In this document: in pieces, positions 36,790 to 45,294 of the stretch
How the letters are laid out: each line of letters starts with the position of its first letter
Numbering within the stretch: the stretch's first letter is position 1
DNA from: Holophagae bacterium
GTDB taxonomy: Bacteria; Acidobacteriota; Holophagae; Acanthopleuribacterales; Acanthopleuribacteraceae
Reading direction: 5' to 3'
DNA length: 64,000 bases
Assembly (NCBI GenBank): GCA_030429565.1
Contig: JAUIFE010000001.1
Location: forward strand, 1,054,001 to 1,118,000
Position numbers and translations under genes: made by a program
The notes under the pieces: generated by a model
Told to the model about the DNA's origin: nothing
Seen by the model: the letters and a program-made list of their open reading frames with translations, nothing else
Databases searched by the model: none

Positions 36790-38076
36790 TCAAGCCGACA
36801 ACGGCTTGGATTCATAACCGTTACTCGTCGGAGAGTAAACGATCGGATGAGGCGGTGTGATCGTCAGCTTGTAAATGCGGCGGTCGTCGGCTTTGGCGAT
36901 TTCGGCCTTCACCTCACCGATTTCCAGCTTTTCACCGGACTGCGGGATGTGACCCTCACGATAGAAAATGTAGCCGCCAAGCGTATCCACATCCTCGTGA
37001 TCAACATCGACGTCGAACAAATCGCAAAACTCTTCTAGCAGCAACCGGCCGTCAACCAAATAGGAGCCGTTATTGAGCGGAACGATCCAATCCTCTTCAG
37101 GTGTTTCATGCTCATCGTGAATCTCGCCAACCAACTCCTCGACCACGTCTTCCAAGGTAATTAAGCCATTGGTACCACCGTATTCGTCAATGACGATCGC
37201 CATTTGCATACGCTGCATTAACATTTCCTGCAACAGCTCGTTGAGCGGACGCCGGTCGTGAACAAAAACCGGCTCCATGACCAGCGATTGCAAGGTTTGG
37301 CTATCGTCATCCATGATGCCCATCACGTCTTTGAAACGCAGGACCCCTTCGATGTGGTCGATGTCACCCCGATAAACCGGCAGACGCGAGAATTTGGTAC
37401 GCTTGAAAACCTCAAACACGTCTTCTTTACTCTGCGTAATTTCAACGCATTCCATATCAGTACGCGGCGTCATAACCTCGCGCACGATGGTTTCGTCGAA
37501 CAACAGCACGTTCTTGAGCAAACTGCTCTCGTGTTCTGTAATGATCCCCTCATCGGCTCCGGCCTTGATAAAGGCCGCAATATCCTCGGGTGCGTCTTCT
37601 TCATCCTCTTCGTTTTCTTCGCCTTCCATCGAATCGGAAATGTCCAAGGTCAGCTTGGTGACCAACCAAAAACAGGAATAAAACGGAAACATCAAAGGGA
37701 ACAGGTAGGTGATGATGTTTTCCGACCAGCGCGAGGCGATCATCGTCGGCAGCATCGCGTCAAACAGGACCAGGTAGGCGATAAAAACCAGATACCCCCA
37801 AAAGGGCAGTTGCTGTGGTAGCAGGAGCAGCAAGGCGCCCGCCACAATCACCAGCGAGAATTTGTCAAAGATCTGCGCGGCAAGCGCCAATCGATGCGGT
37901 GGGGACAAATACGCCTGCAAGCGATTGTTCTCACGGGATTTCTCCGTAAGTGCTAGCAGCGAAATACTGCCCAGCGAAATAAACGCCGCCTTGAGCAGAT
38001 TGTTGATAAAGCGCAGGATAATAAATATTCCAACTGTAAAACTCAGTGAAATGCTCAGATAACTACCGTCTTCCAC
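36790..38076 (-). CDS. CorC/HlyC-type CNNM and CBS-domain membrane protein
   Basis: About 428 residues. The N-terminal half has several hydrophobic helices of the DUF21/CNNM type, followed by an acidic segment (EGEENEEDEEDAPED). Next comes a CBS pair with REVMTPRTDMECVE and AIVIDEYGGTNGLITLEDVVEELVG-type blocks, and a C-terminal CorC_HlyC domain. The family is linked to Mg2+/Co2+ export or resistance. GTG 38076 was preferred because AAGGGG lies ten bases upstream; an in-frame TTG at 38085 is too close to it. It follows ybeY in the same direction, the order seen in many bacteria (ybeY-ybeX/corC). Confidence 0.88.
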   Translation of the reverse strand: MEDGSYLSISLSFTVGIFIILRFINNLLKAAFISLGSISLLALTEKSRENNRLQAYLSPPHRLALAAQIFDKFSLVIVAGALLLLLPQQLPFWGYLVFIAYLVLFDAMLPTMIASRWSENIITYLFPLMFPFYSCFWLVTKLTLDISDSMEGEENEEDEEDAPEDIAAFIKAGADEGIITEHESSLLKNVLLFDETIVREVMTPRTDMECVEITQSKEDVFEVFKRTKFSRLPVYRGDIDHIEGVLRFKDVMGIMDDDSQTLQSLVMEPVFVHDRRPLNELLQEMLMQRMQMAIVIDEYGGTNGLITLEDVVEELVGEIHDEHETPEEDWIVPLNNGSYLVDGRLLLEEFCDLFDVDVDHEDVDTLGGYIFYREGHIPQSGEKLEIGEVKAEIAKADDRRIYKLTITPPHPIVYSPTSNGYESKPLSA

Positions 38077-38286
38077 GGCTACCAATCCCCTTCGATAATG
38101 ATGTCAACGCCACCGATGTCGCCAGAGATCCCTTCGGCCATGTGCTAATGCGTGACCTAACGAACCGGCAACCCACCGGCACGACGCGAGAGATGCGTCG
38201 CCAAAAAGCTGAGCCACGACAATCCCTTGCAACTTGACCGGCAGTTTCCCGCCGCCACGCACAGGGATTGTCGCTTGTCCTTCGGC

Positions 38287-38736
38287 CTAACATGAGAAAA
38301 ACCGCCCCAAATCACCTTTGAGCCGGGTCTGCAAGGCCAGCATTTCGCCATCGTCGGTTTCGTGATCGTAGCCGAGCAAATGCAAAAAGCCGTGTAGGAT
38401 AAGGAAACGCAATTCAACCGCCGCGGGTTGCCCGATTTCTTTCGCTTGGCGGGCACACTGCCCTGCTGAAATCACAATATCGCCAAAATGGCGCGGCATG
38501 CCCGGTGAAACCGGCGCAGCGGGAAAAGAGAGGACATCGGTCGTGCGGTCTTTGGCACGGTAATCAGCATTGAGCCGTTGAACGGCATCATCGGAGGTCA
38601 CGAGAATAGACAATTCGCCCGCTTGAATATCGAGCGCGTCAAAAAGAGCGTGAACGAAGGGTATCACACGCACATCAGGGGGTTCGGCATCGTCGGCCTC
38701 CCACTGGTAATCTATTTGTCTCGCTTCCGTGATCAT
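38287..38736 (-). CDS. ybeY: rRNA maturation endoribonuclease YbeY
   Basis: A 149-residue cytoplasmic metalloenzyme for 16S rRNA 3'-end maturation and ribosome quality control. The zinc motif HGFLHLLGYDHETDDGEML (HGxLHLxGYDH) is complete, and the mid-protein block DYRAKDRTTDVLSFP is typical. Length is normal. The ribosome site before ATG 38736 is weak. Its neighbour corC lies 210 bases downstream; the phoH gene often found upstream is absent and is replaced by a long C-rich intergenic region. Confidence 0.93.
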   Translation of the reverse strand: MITEARQIDYQWEADDAEPPDVRVIPFVHALFDALDIQAGELSILVTSDDAVQRLNADYRAKDRTTDVLSFPAAPVSPGMPRHFGDIVISAGQCARQAKEIGQPAAVELRFLILHGFLHLLGYDHETDDGEMLALQTRLKGDLGRFFSC

Positions 38737-39420
38737 GAGTTTTGTTTCGCACCTTAAAACTAGCGCCTGAGCCGCGAATATATCAGCTTTCTCCTTCTAT
38801 CTTCAATAAATATGCGAAAGCTGAGGAAATTATGCAAGTGATGGACCGCATTTAAGCAGTCGGCAGGCCGTCGCGAAAGGCGGCACCGCCCGTCCCACCA
38901 CTCCCTAAAACGTTCAAAAATAACACCTTAAAAACAACCACATCCGATCAACGCATCCACATATCGCATTTGCAGATTTTGTGCACCAACCACAAACTTT
39001 CTCGAATTTGCCATCGCAGCCACAGCGCCGTCCGCCACCTACCGTCATCAGCCCTAGCACTTGCAATTCGAGACGCCCACACTTCCTAGCTCACCAGCCT
39101 CACACCACAAGCACACCAACGCACCGCACCTCAAACTCACAAACCACACTGCTACAGCTACCTACATATGACTGTCACCCTTTCCCTTCCCTTCCCCACG
39201 AGTTTGCCAACCTCACACCGCCGGCCCACCAACGCACCCCGCCCTCATCACCAACAGGCCACTAGCCACATCAACAAGGTACTTAACCGCACCTATTTGC
39301 ATTTGACTGTCACCCATACAAACCACGCCGAATTATCAGATCCCCGGCCTAAATCCGTGCTTTTTAGGTATGATGCCCATGCGCGACGAAACGACGCCCA
39401 CCAGTACCGGAGTCCCCTTA
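38737..39420. other. Divergent intergenic region, C-rich, with an imperfect direct duplication
   Basis: About 680 bases with no credible gene. In 39061-39180 the + strand has 51 C and 13 G. Two degenerate units repeat: CCTCACACC at 39098 and 39211, CACCAACGCACC at 39114 and 39227 (offset 113), and TGACTGTCACCC at 39169 and 39304 (offset 135). A possible -10 TATGAT (39369-39374) lies before the next gene, but its -35 is poor. Confidence 0.6.
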
Positions 39421-40470
39421 ATGACCCTATCCATTCTTTTCCTGATGACGCTGCTTGGATCAGCGTCCGCCAAAAAGGTCCCACCAACAGTGCCCAAGCC
39501 GGTCAGTACCTGGGAACTTTCGTTTCAGTCAAATCGCGCTCTGTTGCGCAAAAATGGCGACAGTTTAGTGTTTCGCGGCAACAACGTATTTGTTTACGAT
39601 GCCAAAGGCAACCCACTGGTGAACTACACGCTCGCATTTGTGCCGGCGTGGGCATGGCTCGGGCCAACCCAGCACCTGTGGGTTCACGACGGCAAGCAAC
39701 GCCTCGGACGGCTGAGCGACAACGGCGATTTCACCTGGCAACAGGAAGTCCCCCCACCGACGCTGGCCCCGGTCGTCTTCGGCGATTATGTCGTCTATGT
39801 GCGCGATACCTTACTCGAATTGCGCGACACTTCCGCCGGCGTCGCCGCCTTCAGCAGTATTCGCCCCAGCCGAATTGCCCACACCCAGGAGTGGGGCAAC
39901 CGCCTGCTCATCGCCCAAGAAAACGGGGAGATCATGCTCTGGAATCCGGCTAAGGAAAACAAGCGAATTTTTGTCGACCCCAAACAAAGGATCCTAAGAG
40001 CGGTCGGCCTCGGTCCCGGCGGTGAATGGGCGTTGGCTTATCGCGGCGGCAACCTGACACTACTTAGCCAGGAGCGTAAACAGCAATGGTCGCGTGAGTT
40101 TTACATCGACATCGATACCCAGCCGTTGTGGCTCCGAAAAACCACAGCCAACCAAGAGCGCAACCTGCTCGTCGTCGCCACCCAGGGTCGCCGCTTCTAC
40201 GCATACGGACCACGCGGTCGCCAAATTAAGTCGCTACGGCTCAAAGGCCGACCTTTGGCCCTGGTGCGCTGGTCGGATCACGCATGTCTGTTGGTGCCCT
40301 CGCTTACCAAGGAAATCACCTTCTTCGACAGCAATACAAATCTCGCAGCTCAGGAAACCCTCGGCGAAGCACAACGCCAAGTGATTGAAGCCGGTCGGTG
40401 GCTGCTGCTCGTTGGCAGCGGCGGTGTCATGCGGCTTTACCAGCGCGAAGAAAGCGCAATAGCCGAGTAG
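39421..40470 (+). CDS. Secreted beta-propeller-like protein
   Basis: A 349-residue protein with a short signal peptide (MTLSILFLMTLLGSASA) and then repeated four-strand units such as FRGNNVFVYDAKGNPLV, LLELRDTSAG and EIMLWNPAKENKRIFVD. These suggest a seven- or eight-bladed WD40/PQQ-like propeller. GGAG eight bases before ATG 39421, together with the signal peptide, decides the start; an in-frame ATG at 39370 would lie on the possible -10 sequence. The function is not recognised. It is the first gene after a long C-rich leader region. Confidence 0.6.
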   Translation: MTLSILFLMTLLGSASAKKVPPTVPKPVSTWELSFQSNRALLRKNGDSLVFRGNNVFVYDAKGNPLVNYTLAFVPAWAWLGPTQHLWVHDGKQRLGRLSDNGDFTWQQEVPPPTLAPVVFGDYVVYVRDTLLELRDTSAGVAAFSSIRPSRIAHTQEWGNRLLIAQENGEIMLWNPAKENKRIFVDPKQRILRAVGLGPGGEWALAYRGGNLTLLSQERKQQWSREFYIDIDTQPLWLRKTTANQERNLLVVATQGRRFYAYGPRGRQIKSLRLKGRPLALVRWSDHACLLVPSLTKEITFFDSNTNLAAQETLGEAQRQVIEAGRWLLLVGSGGVMRLYQREESAIAE

Positions 40471-40546
40471 CCGGCCCAATAGCGCGTTGTCGCGTCCGCT
40501 GCCTGATAACCCACAACCGGTTGGCGCTTTTTTTGAGCCCGCGTGG

Positions 40547-40555
40547 TGGTATAAT
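40547..40555 (+). promoter_or_regulatory. Extended -10 promoter element
   Basis: TGGTATAAT is a perfect extended -10 (TGn plus TATAAT). No good -35 is present, as expected for this class. Transcription would start near 40562 and give a ~260-base leader before the ATG at 40820. Confidence 0.65.
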
Positions 40556-40561
40556 GCGCCC

Positions 40562-40819
40562 TTACCAACGCGCGACGAATCGCTCTGTCTTCGACCTGAT
40601 CTCCTAACCCCCACCAGGGACGGCTGTTACGATGATTTCCAGGCTGTGACGCACTGCTCTCATAGGAACGTCCAGACGTATCGGCTCTCCCCCTCCGGTA
40701 CCTTGGCGTCCCGTCGTTCAGGACCCCTAATATCCCGAACACCCCGCGCCCCGCTTGTTATCACACACCGAGTCCCTCCTTCGTCCCGTTGAGTACCCCA
40801 ACAATGCAGCGAGGACCCT
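40562..40819 (+). other. Long predicted mRNA leader of the FAD oxidoreductase gene
   Basis: About 258 bases from the predicted transcript start to the ATG. GGACG near 40618 could close with CGTCC near 40672 around a folded region, but no known riboswitch or T-box was recognised and no terminator hairpin is visible. Confidence 0.4.
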
Positions 40820-42151
40820 ATGAAATCATCCTATATGGCCGCCGTCATCGGCGGCGCCTGTGCGGGCTCCGAAATCGCCTTCGGCTTGGCTGAACTGGGC
40901 CTGGAAGTGATTGTTTTCGAACAGAACCCCTTGCCTTACGGCAAAATCGAGGACGGTCTCCCCATTTGGCACGAGAAGTTACAACTGCGTGAAAAGAAAA
41001 ACATTGATAGCAAGCTAAGTCACCCCAACATTCACTACGTGCCATCCTGCCGATTGGGAAAACACGTCACTTTGGACATGCTGCGCAACGAACTCGGCAT
41101 TCCCCTGGTGGTTCTGGCCACCGGCGCTTGGCGTGATCGAGCGCTCAAAATCCCGGGGATTGATCAGGTCACCGACGATTCTTTCCTTTACCAAAACCCA
41201 CTTGTCTACTGGTTCAATCACCAACACGAACCCAACTTTTCCGGCAAACGCTACGATATTCAACCCGGCGCCGTCGTAGTCGGCGGCGGTTTAGCCTCGA
41301 TCGATGTCGCCAAAATCTGCATGTTTGAGCTAACCAAGCAAGCAGCAGCCAAACACGGTGTCACCTGCGACCTGCTGCACATGGAACACCACGGCATTTT
41401 TTCCGAGCTGGAACGACACGGCCTCAAATACGAAGAGATGGGCATTGAACCGGCGCGCATCGTGTACCGCAAACGCGTCATCGACATGCCCTTGGTACCC
41501 ATGCCGGTCAACCCCGATGCCGACAAACTGGCCAAAGCCGAGAAGGTCCGCGCCAAAATAGTCGACAATTGCCGCCGCAAATACGGTTTCGAAGTGATGG
41601 AACTGCACTCGCCTACATCCGTTGAAGTGGTCGATGGAGGCATTCGCACCCTGAACCTAGCGGTCAACCAATTCGAAAACGGAAAGCTGTCGGCAACCGG
41701 CGAAACCAAAAGCTTGCCCTGCACCCAAGTGATTAGCAGCATTGGCAGCATCCCCGAACCGATTGAGGGGATCCCCATGTCTGGTGAGTTGTACGACACC
41801 GAAAACATGTTCACCGGCGAATTGGTCACAGATCGCGGCGTGTTTTGTGTCGGCAACGCCATTACCGGGCGCGGCAATATCAAAGACTCCATGAAAAACG
41901 CACAACGCTTGTCCAATGTCATGACCGCCAACATGCAGCAAACCGAAGTGGATTACGAAAAGATTTTTAAGTTTCAAGCAGAAAAAGCCAAAGCGAGCGT
42001 TGAGAAAATGTACGAATACCTCGACACGCTGTCGGCACCGACAATTGAACAACGAGAATCGATTTCAAACTTTGTCACCACGCTACAAAAAGCCCGCAAC
42101 TATCAAGGCGATTTTGCAGCGTGGCGTGATCAAATCCTCGCCACCCGTTAG
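40820..42151 (+). CDS. FAD/NAD(P)-dependent oxidoreductase
   Basis: A 443-residue flavoprotein of the pyridine nucleotide-disulfide/adrenodoxin-reductase superfamily. The first FAD motif is AAVIGGACAGSEIAFGLAE, a GxGxxG variant. A second dinucleotide motif, VVVGGGLASIDVAK, probably binds NAD(P)H. Near the C-terminus, GVFCVGNAITGRGNIKDSM resembles the FAD-closing GD motif. There is no CxxC redox pair, so it is not a thioredoxin-reductase type; ferredoxin/adrenodoxin reductase or glutamate-synthase small-subunit-like enzymes are closer. It has its own extended -10 promoter and long leader. The electron partner is unknown. Confidence 0.78.
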   Translation: MKSSYMAAVIGGACAGSEIAFGLAELGLEVIVFEQNPLPYGKIEDGLPIWHEKLQLREKKNIDSKLSHPNIHYVPSCRLGKHVTLDMLRNELGIPLVVLATGAWRDRALKIPGIDQVTDDSFLYQNPLVYWFNHQHEPNFSGKRYDIQPGAVVVGGGLASIDVAKICMFELTKQAAAKHGVTCDLLHMEHHGIFSELERHGLKYEEMGIEPARIVYRKRVIDMPLVPMPVNPDADKLAKAEKVRAKIVDNCRRKYGFEVMELHSPTSVEVVDGGIRTLNLAVNQFENGKLSATGETKSLPCTQVISSIGSIPEPIEGIPMSGELYDTENMFTGELVTDRGVFCVGNAITGRGNIKDSMKNAQRLSNVMTANMQQTEVDYEKIFKFQAEKAKASVEKMYEYLDTLSAPTIEQRESISNFVTTLQKARNYQGDFAAWRDQILATR

Positions 42152-42583
42152 ACGCAAAGCGGCGGCGGCCAAGGCTGTCGCCGTGACGAACGCGGAAAAC
42201 ACAGAGCTTTTTCCAACGGTTCATTTGCGAATAAACGGGAGAGGCAACCAAGACAGGGGCCGGGTTTAGCCTGCGAAAAACAACCAAAATTAATCTTTTT
42301 CATGCCTGAGCTCAACTCATCGGTTCAGAAATTGGACTGTATGACATAGAATAAGGCGAGAACCTGAGGAGTGCGGCCCTTGACCGAGTAAATCGATCTG
42401 GTTATGATGCTTTTTACTCATGTGTTCACCCCTTAAAAGCTTGCCTCCTCTTCTATGCGTTGCGCGCACGCGGCCTTAGGGTCAGACGGCATTCGCAGGA
42501 TAAACCCGGATTCCCACTCCTTCCAGCATCCAAGAATCAGAAACCGGACTCGAATTCACCTCAGAAAGGCACAAAAGAAACAT
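42152..42583. other. Intergenic region upstream of the phosphorelay operon
   Basis: About 430 bases without a credible gene. A weak promoter candidate is TTCAGA and TAGAAT with 17-base spacing near 42330-42360. An A/G-rich ribosome-binding stretch (AAAGG at 42565-42569) precedes the ATG at 42584, though the spacing is long. Confidence 0.35.
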
Positions 42584-42976
42584 ATGGTTAGTACGCTAGT
42601 GGTTACTCATGGCGAGGTTGCCAAACACTTAATCGAGGCTGCGGAAAAAATCATCGGCAAGTCAGACGCGGTAGGATTTTTCTGCGTCGATTGGGACCAA
42701 GATTTAGAGGCGGCAAAACTCCAGCTAAAACAAAGGATTGAGCAAGTGGATCGCGGCGAGGGCGTTTTGCTGCTCACCGACATTTTCGGAGGTACGCCCA
42801 CCAATATTGCGCTCACCTATCACAACCCCCACCATGTGGAGGTCGTAACTGGGGTCAATCTCCCGATGATTGTGAAAGCGATGACACTGCCCAGCGGCAT
42901 TACCATCGCCGATGCAGGCCGCCAATTACGAAATCAAGCGCAAAAGTCAATTTACATTGCTAGCGAATTACTGTAG
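42584..42976 (+). CDS. PTS EIIA component, mannose (ManX) type
   Basis: A 130-residue soluble phosphocarrier. VVTHGEVAKHL has the phosphorylated His9, and LLTDIFGGTPTNIAL is the conserved EIIA-Man core. There is no attached IIB domain. It is the first of three tightly packed genes with HPr and enzyme I and has no membrane EIIC/EIID in the window, so it likely acts in regulation rather than sugar transport, as in PTS-Ntr-like relays of several Gram-negative groups. A much longer frame reaching to 42455 has no family match upstream of this ATG. Confidence 0.88.
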   Translation: MVSTLVVTHGEVAKHLIEAAEKIIGKSDAVGFFCVDWDQDLEAAKLQLKQRIEQVDRGEGVLLLTDIFGGTPTNIALTYHNPHHVEVVTGVNLPMIVKAMTLPSGITIADAGRQLRNQAQKSIYIASELL

Positions 42977-42984
42977 GTGAGTTA

Positions 42985-43254
42985 ATGATTACGGAACAAA
43001 TCGAGATTACCAATAAAAAAGGCCTACATGCCAGGGCCGCCGCCAAGTTGATCAACCTAACCCACCGGTTTGAAGCCGAAATCCTGGTGGCCAAGGGCGA
43101 TAACGAAGTCAACGGGAAAAGCATTCTCGGTTTGTTAATGTTAGCTGCTCACCAAGGCTCGTGGATCACCATCAAGGCCCACGGCAAAGACGAATCGGAA
43201 GCCATCAACCGCATCAAACAACTGATCGAATCTAAATTTGAGGAATCGGAATAG
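42985..43254 (+). CDS. ptsH: Phosphocarrier protein HPr
   Basis: An 89-residue protein with the active His15 in NKKGLHARAA and the regulatory Ser46 in VNGKSILGLL, at exactly the canonical positions. The kept Ser46 region implies control by an HPr kinase/phosphorylase encoded elsewhere. It starts nine bases after the EIIA stop, with AGGTGAG as ribosome site, and transfers phosphate from enzyme I to EIIA. Confidence 0.95.
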   Translation: MITEQIEITNKKGLHARAAAKLINLTHRFEAEILVAKGDNEVNGKSILGLLMLAAHQGSWITIKAHGKDESEAINRIKQLIESKFEESE

Positions 43255-43257
43255 CTT

Positions 43258-45054
43258 ATGGAAACGCTCAAGGGTGTCGGTGTTTCCAACGGAATCGTCA
43301 TCGGAAAAGCGCTGGTGATTCTGGATGAGGAAACAGTTACAATTGAGGAAACCATTGCCGCCGAGCAGGTCGACGAGGAAATCCAGCGTTTTTTAAGCGC
43401 CTTGGATCGCGCCAAAGGCCAGATCCAAGTCATTAAAGACCAGATTAAAGACCGCATTGGTGAAGAGCACGCATTTATTTTTGACACCCACATCCTGCTC
43501 CTCGACGACGGCACCCTCAAAAACGAGACGATTAAGTTTATTCGCACTAACTCATGCAATTGTGAGTGGGCCTTCAGCCAAGTCTTGATGCGCGTCTTGC
43601 GCGAGTTCAGCTCCTTGGGTGACGCTTACTTTGTGGAGCGCGGTAACGACCTCAAAGACGTTGGCAAACGCGTGCTTCAGGTGCTCATGGGCGAGAGAAA
43701 CAAACCCTTCGGTTTTCACAACCTCACCCAGGACGTAATTGTTATCGGCAGCGAGTTTGGCCCCAGCAACATCACCAATTTCGACAACAAACGCATCCAG
43801 GGTTTCGCCACCGATTTCGGCGGCCAAACGACACATACCGCGATTATAGCCAAAGCGCTGGACCTTCCCGCCGTTGTCGGCTTGCACGACATCACCAAGC
43901 GGGTAAAAAGCGGGCAAACGGTGATCCTCGACAGCTTTAGCGGCAAGGTTATCGTCAATCCCGACGAGCGCATTTTGCAGAAGTACCGCAAGCTGATTCA
44001 CCTCTACAAACAAGAAGAAGCCAATTACCGGGCGGAGCTCAGTGAACCGGCGACCAGTGTCGACGGTTTAGAAATCGAGCTTTTGGCCAACATCGAACTG
44101 GCCTCCGAGGTCAACGGCGCCTTGGCCAACGGCGCGCGCGGTATCGGTCTTTACCGGACCGAATTTTTATTCCTTGCTTGCGATCCCGACCTACCCACGG
44201 AAAAAACGCACTACGATACCTACTGCCAAATTGCCAAACAGCTCGGCGATGAAATCGTCACCATCCGCACCTTGGACCTGGGCGGTGAGAAATTCTTCAA
44301 CCGTGCTTTTGTACGCGAAAAAGAAGTGAACCCGGTCATGGGTGTGCGCGGTGTCCGGCTATGCCTGATGCGTAAAGATATTTTCCGCACCCAGTTGCGC
44401 GCCATTTTGCGTGCAGCCCACCAGTTCAAAAATATTCGCATCATGTTCCCGCTCATCAGCGGCGTCCGTGAGTGGCACGTCACCAAAGCTTTTTTACACG
44501 AAGTCATGGATGAATTGCGCGCCGAAGGCATTGCATTCGAGGAGAACCCAACCCTCGGTGTGATGATCGAAGTCCCCTCCGCCGCCATGGTCGCCGACCT
44601 ACTGGCTGAAGAGGTTTCCTTTTTCAGCATCGGCACCAACGATTTAATTCAATACTTCCTAGCAATTGATCGGGCCAACGATGACGTCAGTTACCTTTAC
44701 GACCCGTTGCATCCAGGCTTCGTGCGCCTGTTGTCGATGGTTATCGAAGCAGCCAACAAAAAAGGCATTGATGTTAGTTGTTGCGGCGAGATGGCATCGT
44801 CACCCTTGTATGCCTGCTTATTAATTCAACTGGGCTTGCGTAAATTGTCGATGAACCCCTCGTCCCTGCCGATTATTCACCACCTCATTCGCGTGATGGA
44901 CTTTAAAAAGCTGGCCGGCTTAGTCAGCGATCCCGCCACGGGCCCCACCGGCGACCATACCCGACAAGCATTCCAAACGGCATTCCGCCAGCTTCTGGCC
45001 AAAAACGATTACACGCATTTAGTCGGCGACGATGATGATGAGGAAGAATCTTAG
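43258..45054 (+). CDS. ptsI: PTS enzyme I (phosphoenolpyruvate-protein phosphotransferase)
   Basis: A 598-residue cytoplasmic enzyme. The active His193 is in FGGQTTHTAIIAKA, the PEP-binding core has IRTLDLGGEKFF and NPVMGVRGVR, and the C-terminal catalytic Cys509 lies in DVSCCGEMAS. It starts three bases after the HPr stop, so the genes are translationally linked. There is no N-terminal GAF domain, so it is the sugar-type EI rather than PtsP. It donates phosphate from PEP to HPr and starts the three-protein relay. The acidic C-terminal tail (DDDDEEES) is unusual but minor. Confidence 0.95.
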   Translation: METLKGVGVSNGIVIGKALVILDEETVTIEETIAAEQVDEEIQRFLSALDRAKGQIQVIKDQIKDRIGEEHAFIFDTHILLLDDGTLKNETIKFIRTNSCNCEWAFSQVLMRVLREFSSLGDAYFVERGNDLKDVGKRVLQVLMGERNKPFGFHNLTQDVIVIGSEFGPSNITNFDNKRIQGFATDFGGQTTHTAIIAKALDLPAVVGLHDITKRVKSGQTVILDSFSGKVIVNPDERILQKYRKLIHLYKQEEANYRAELSEPATSVDGLEIELLANIELASEVNGALANGARGIGLYRTEFLFLACDPDLPTEKTHYDTYCQIAKQLGDEIVTIRTLDLGGEKFFNRAFVREKEVNPVMGVRGVRLCLMRKDIFRTQLRAILRAAHQFKNIRIMFPLISGVREWHVTKAFLHEVMDELRAEGIAFEENPTLGVMIEVPSAAMVADLLAEEVSFFSIGTNDLIQYFLAIDRANDDVSYLYDPLHPGFVRLLSMVIEAANKKGIDVSCCGEMASSPLYACLLIQLGLRKLSMNPSSLPIIHHLIRVMDFKKLAGLVSDPATGPTGDHTRQAFQTAFRQLLAKNDYTHLVGDDDDEEES

Positions 45055-45294
45055 GCTTCCCCGATCACCTGGCGGCGCAGCACAGACAAACAATGGTCGC
45101 ATCGCACCGCGTTCTTAGCTAAGCTGAAGGGCGTCACCATTTTTCGGTTGTCACCGCGCTCTTTTGTGGTTATCTGTCGTTCCGGCTTTTATGCCCCGGT
45201 TCAATACCGTCGAACCGGCTCGCTGTTGCGTCCCTTGTTTTTTGGACCGCCGTCGCGGTTTGCGCATCGCGGGTTTTACGCGCAGGAGTTCCTC

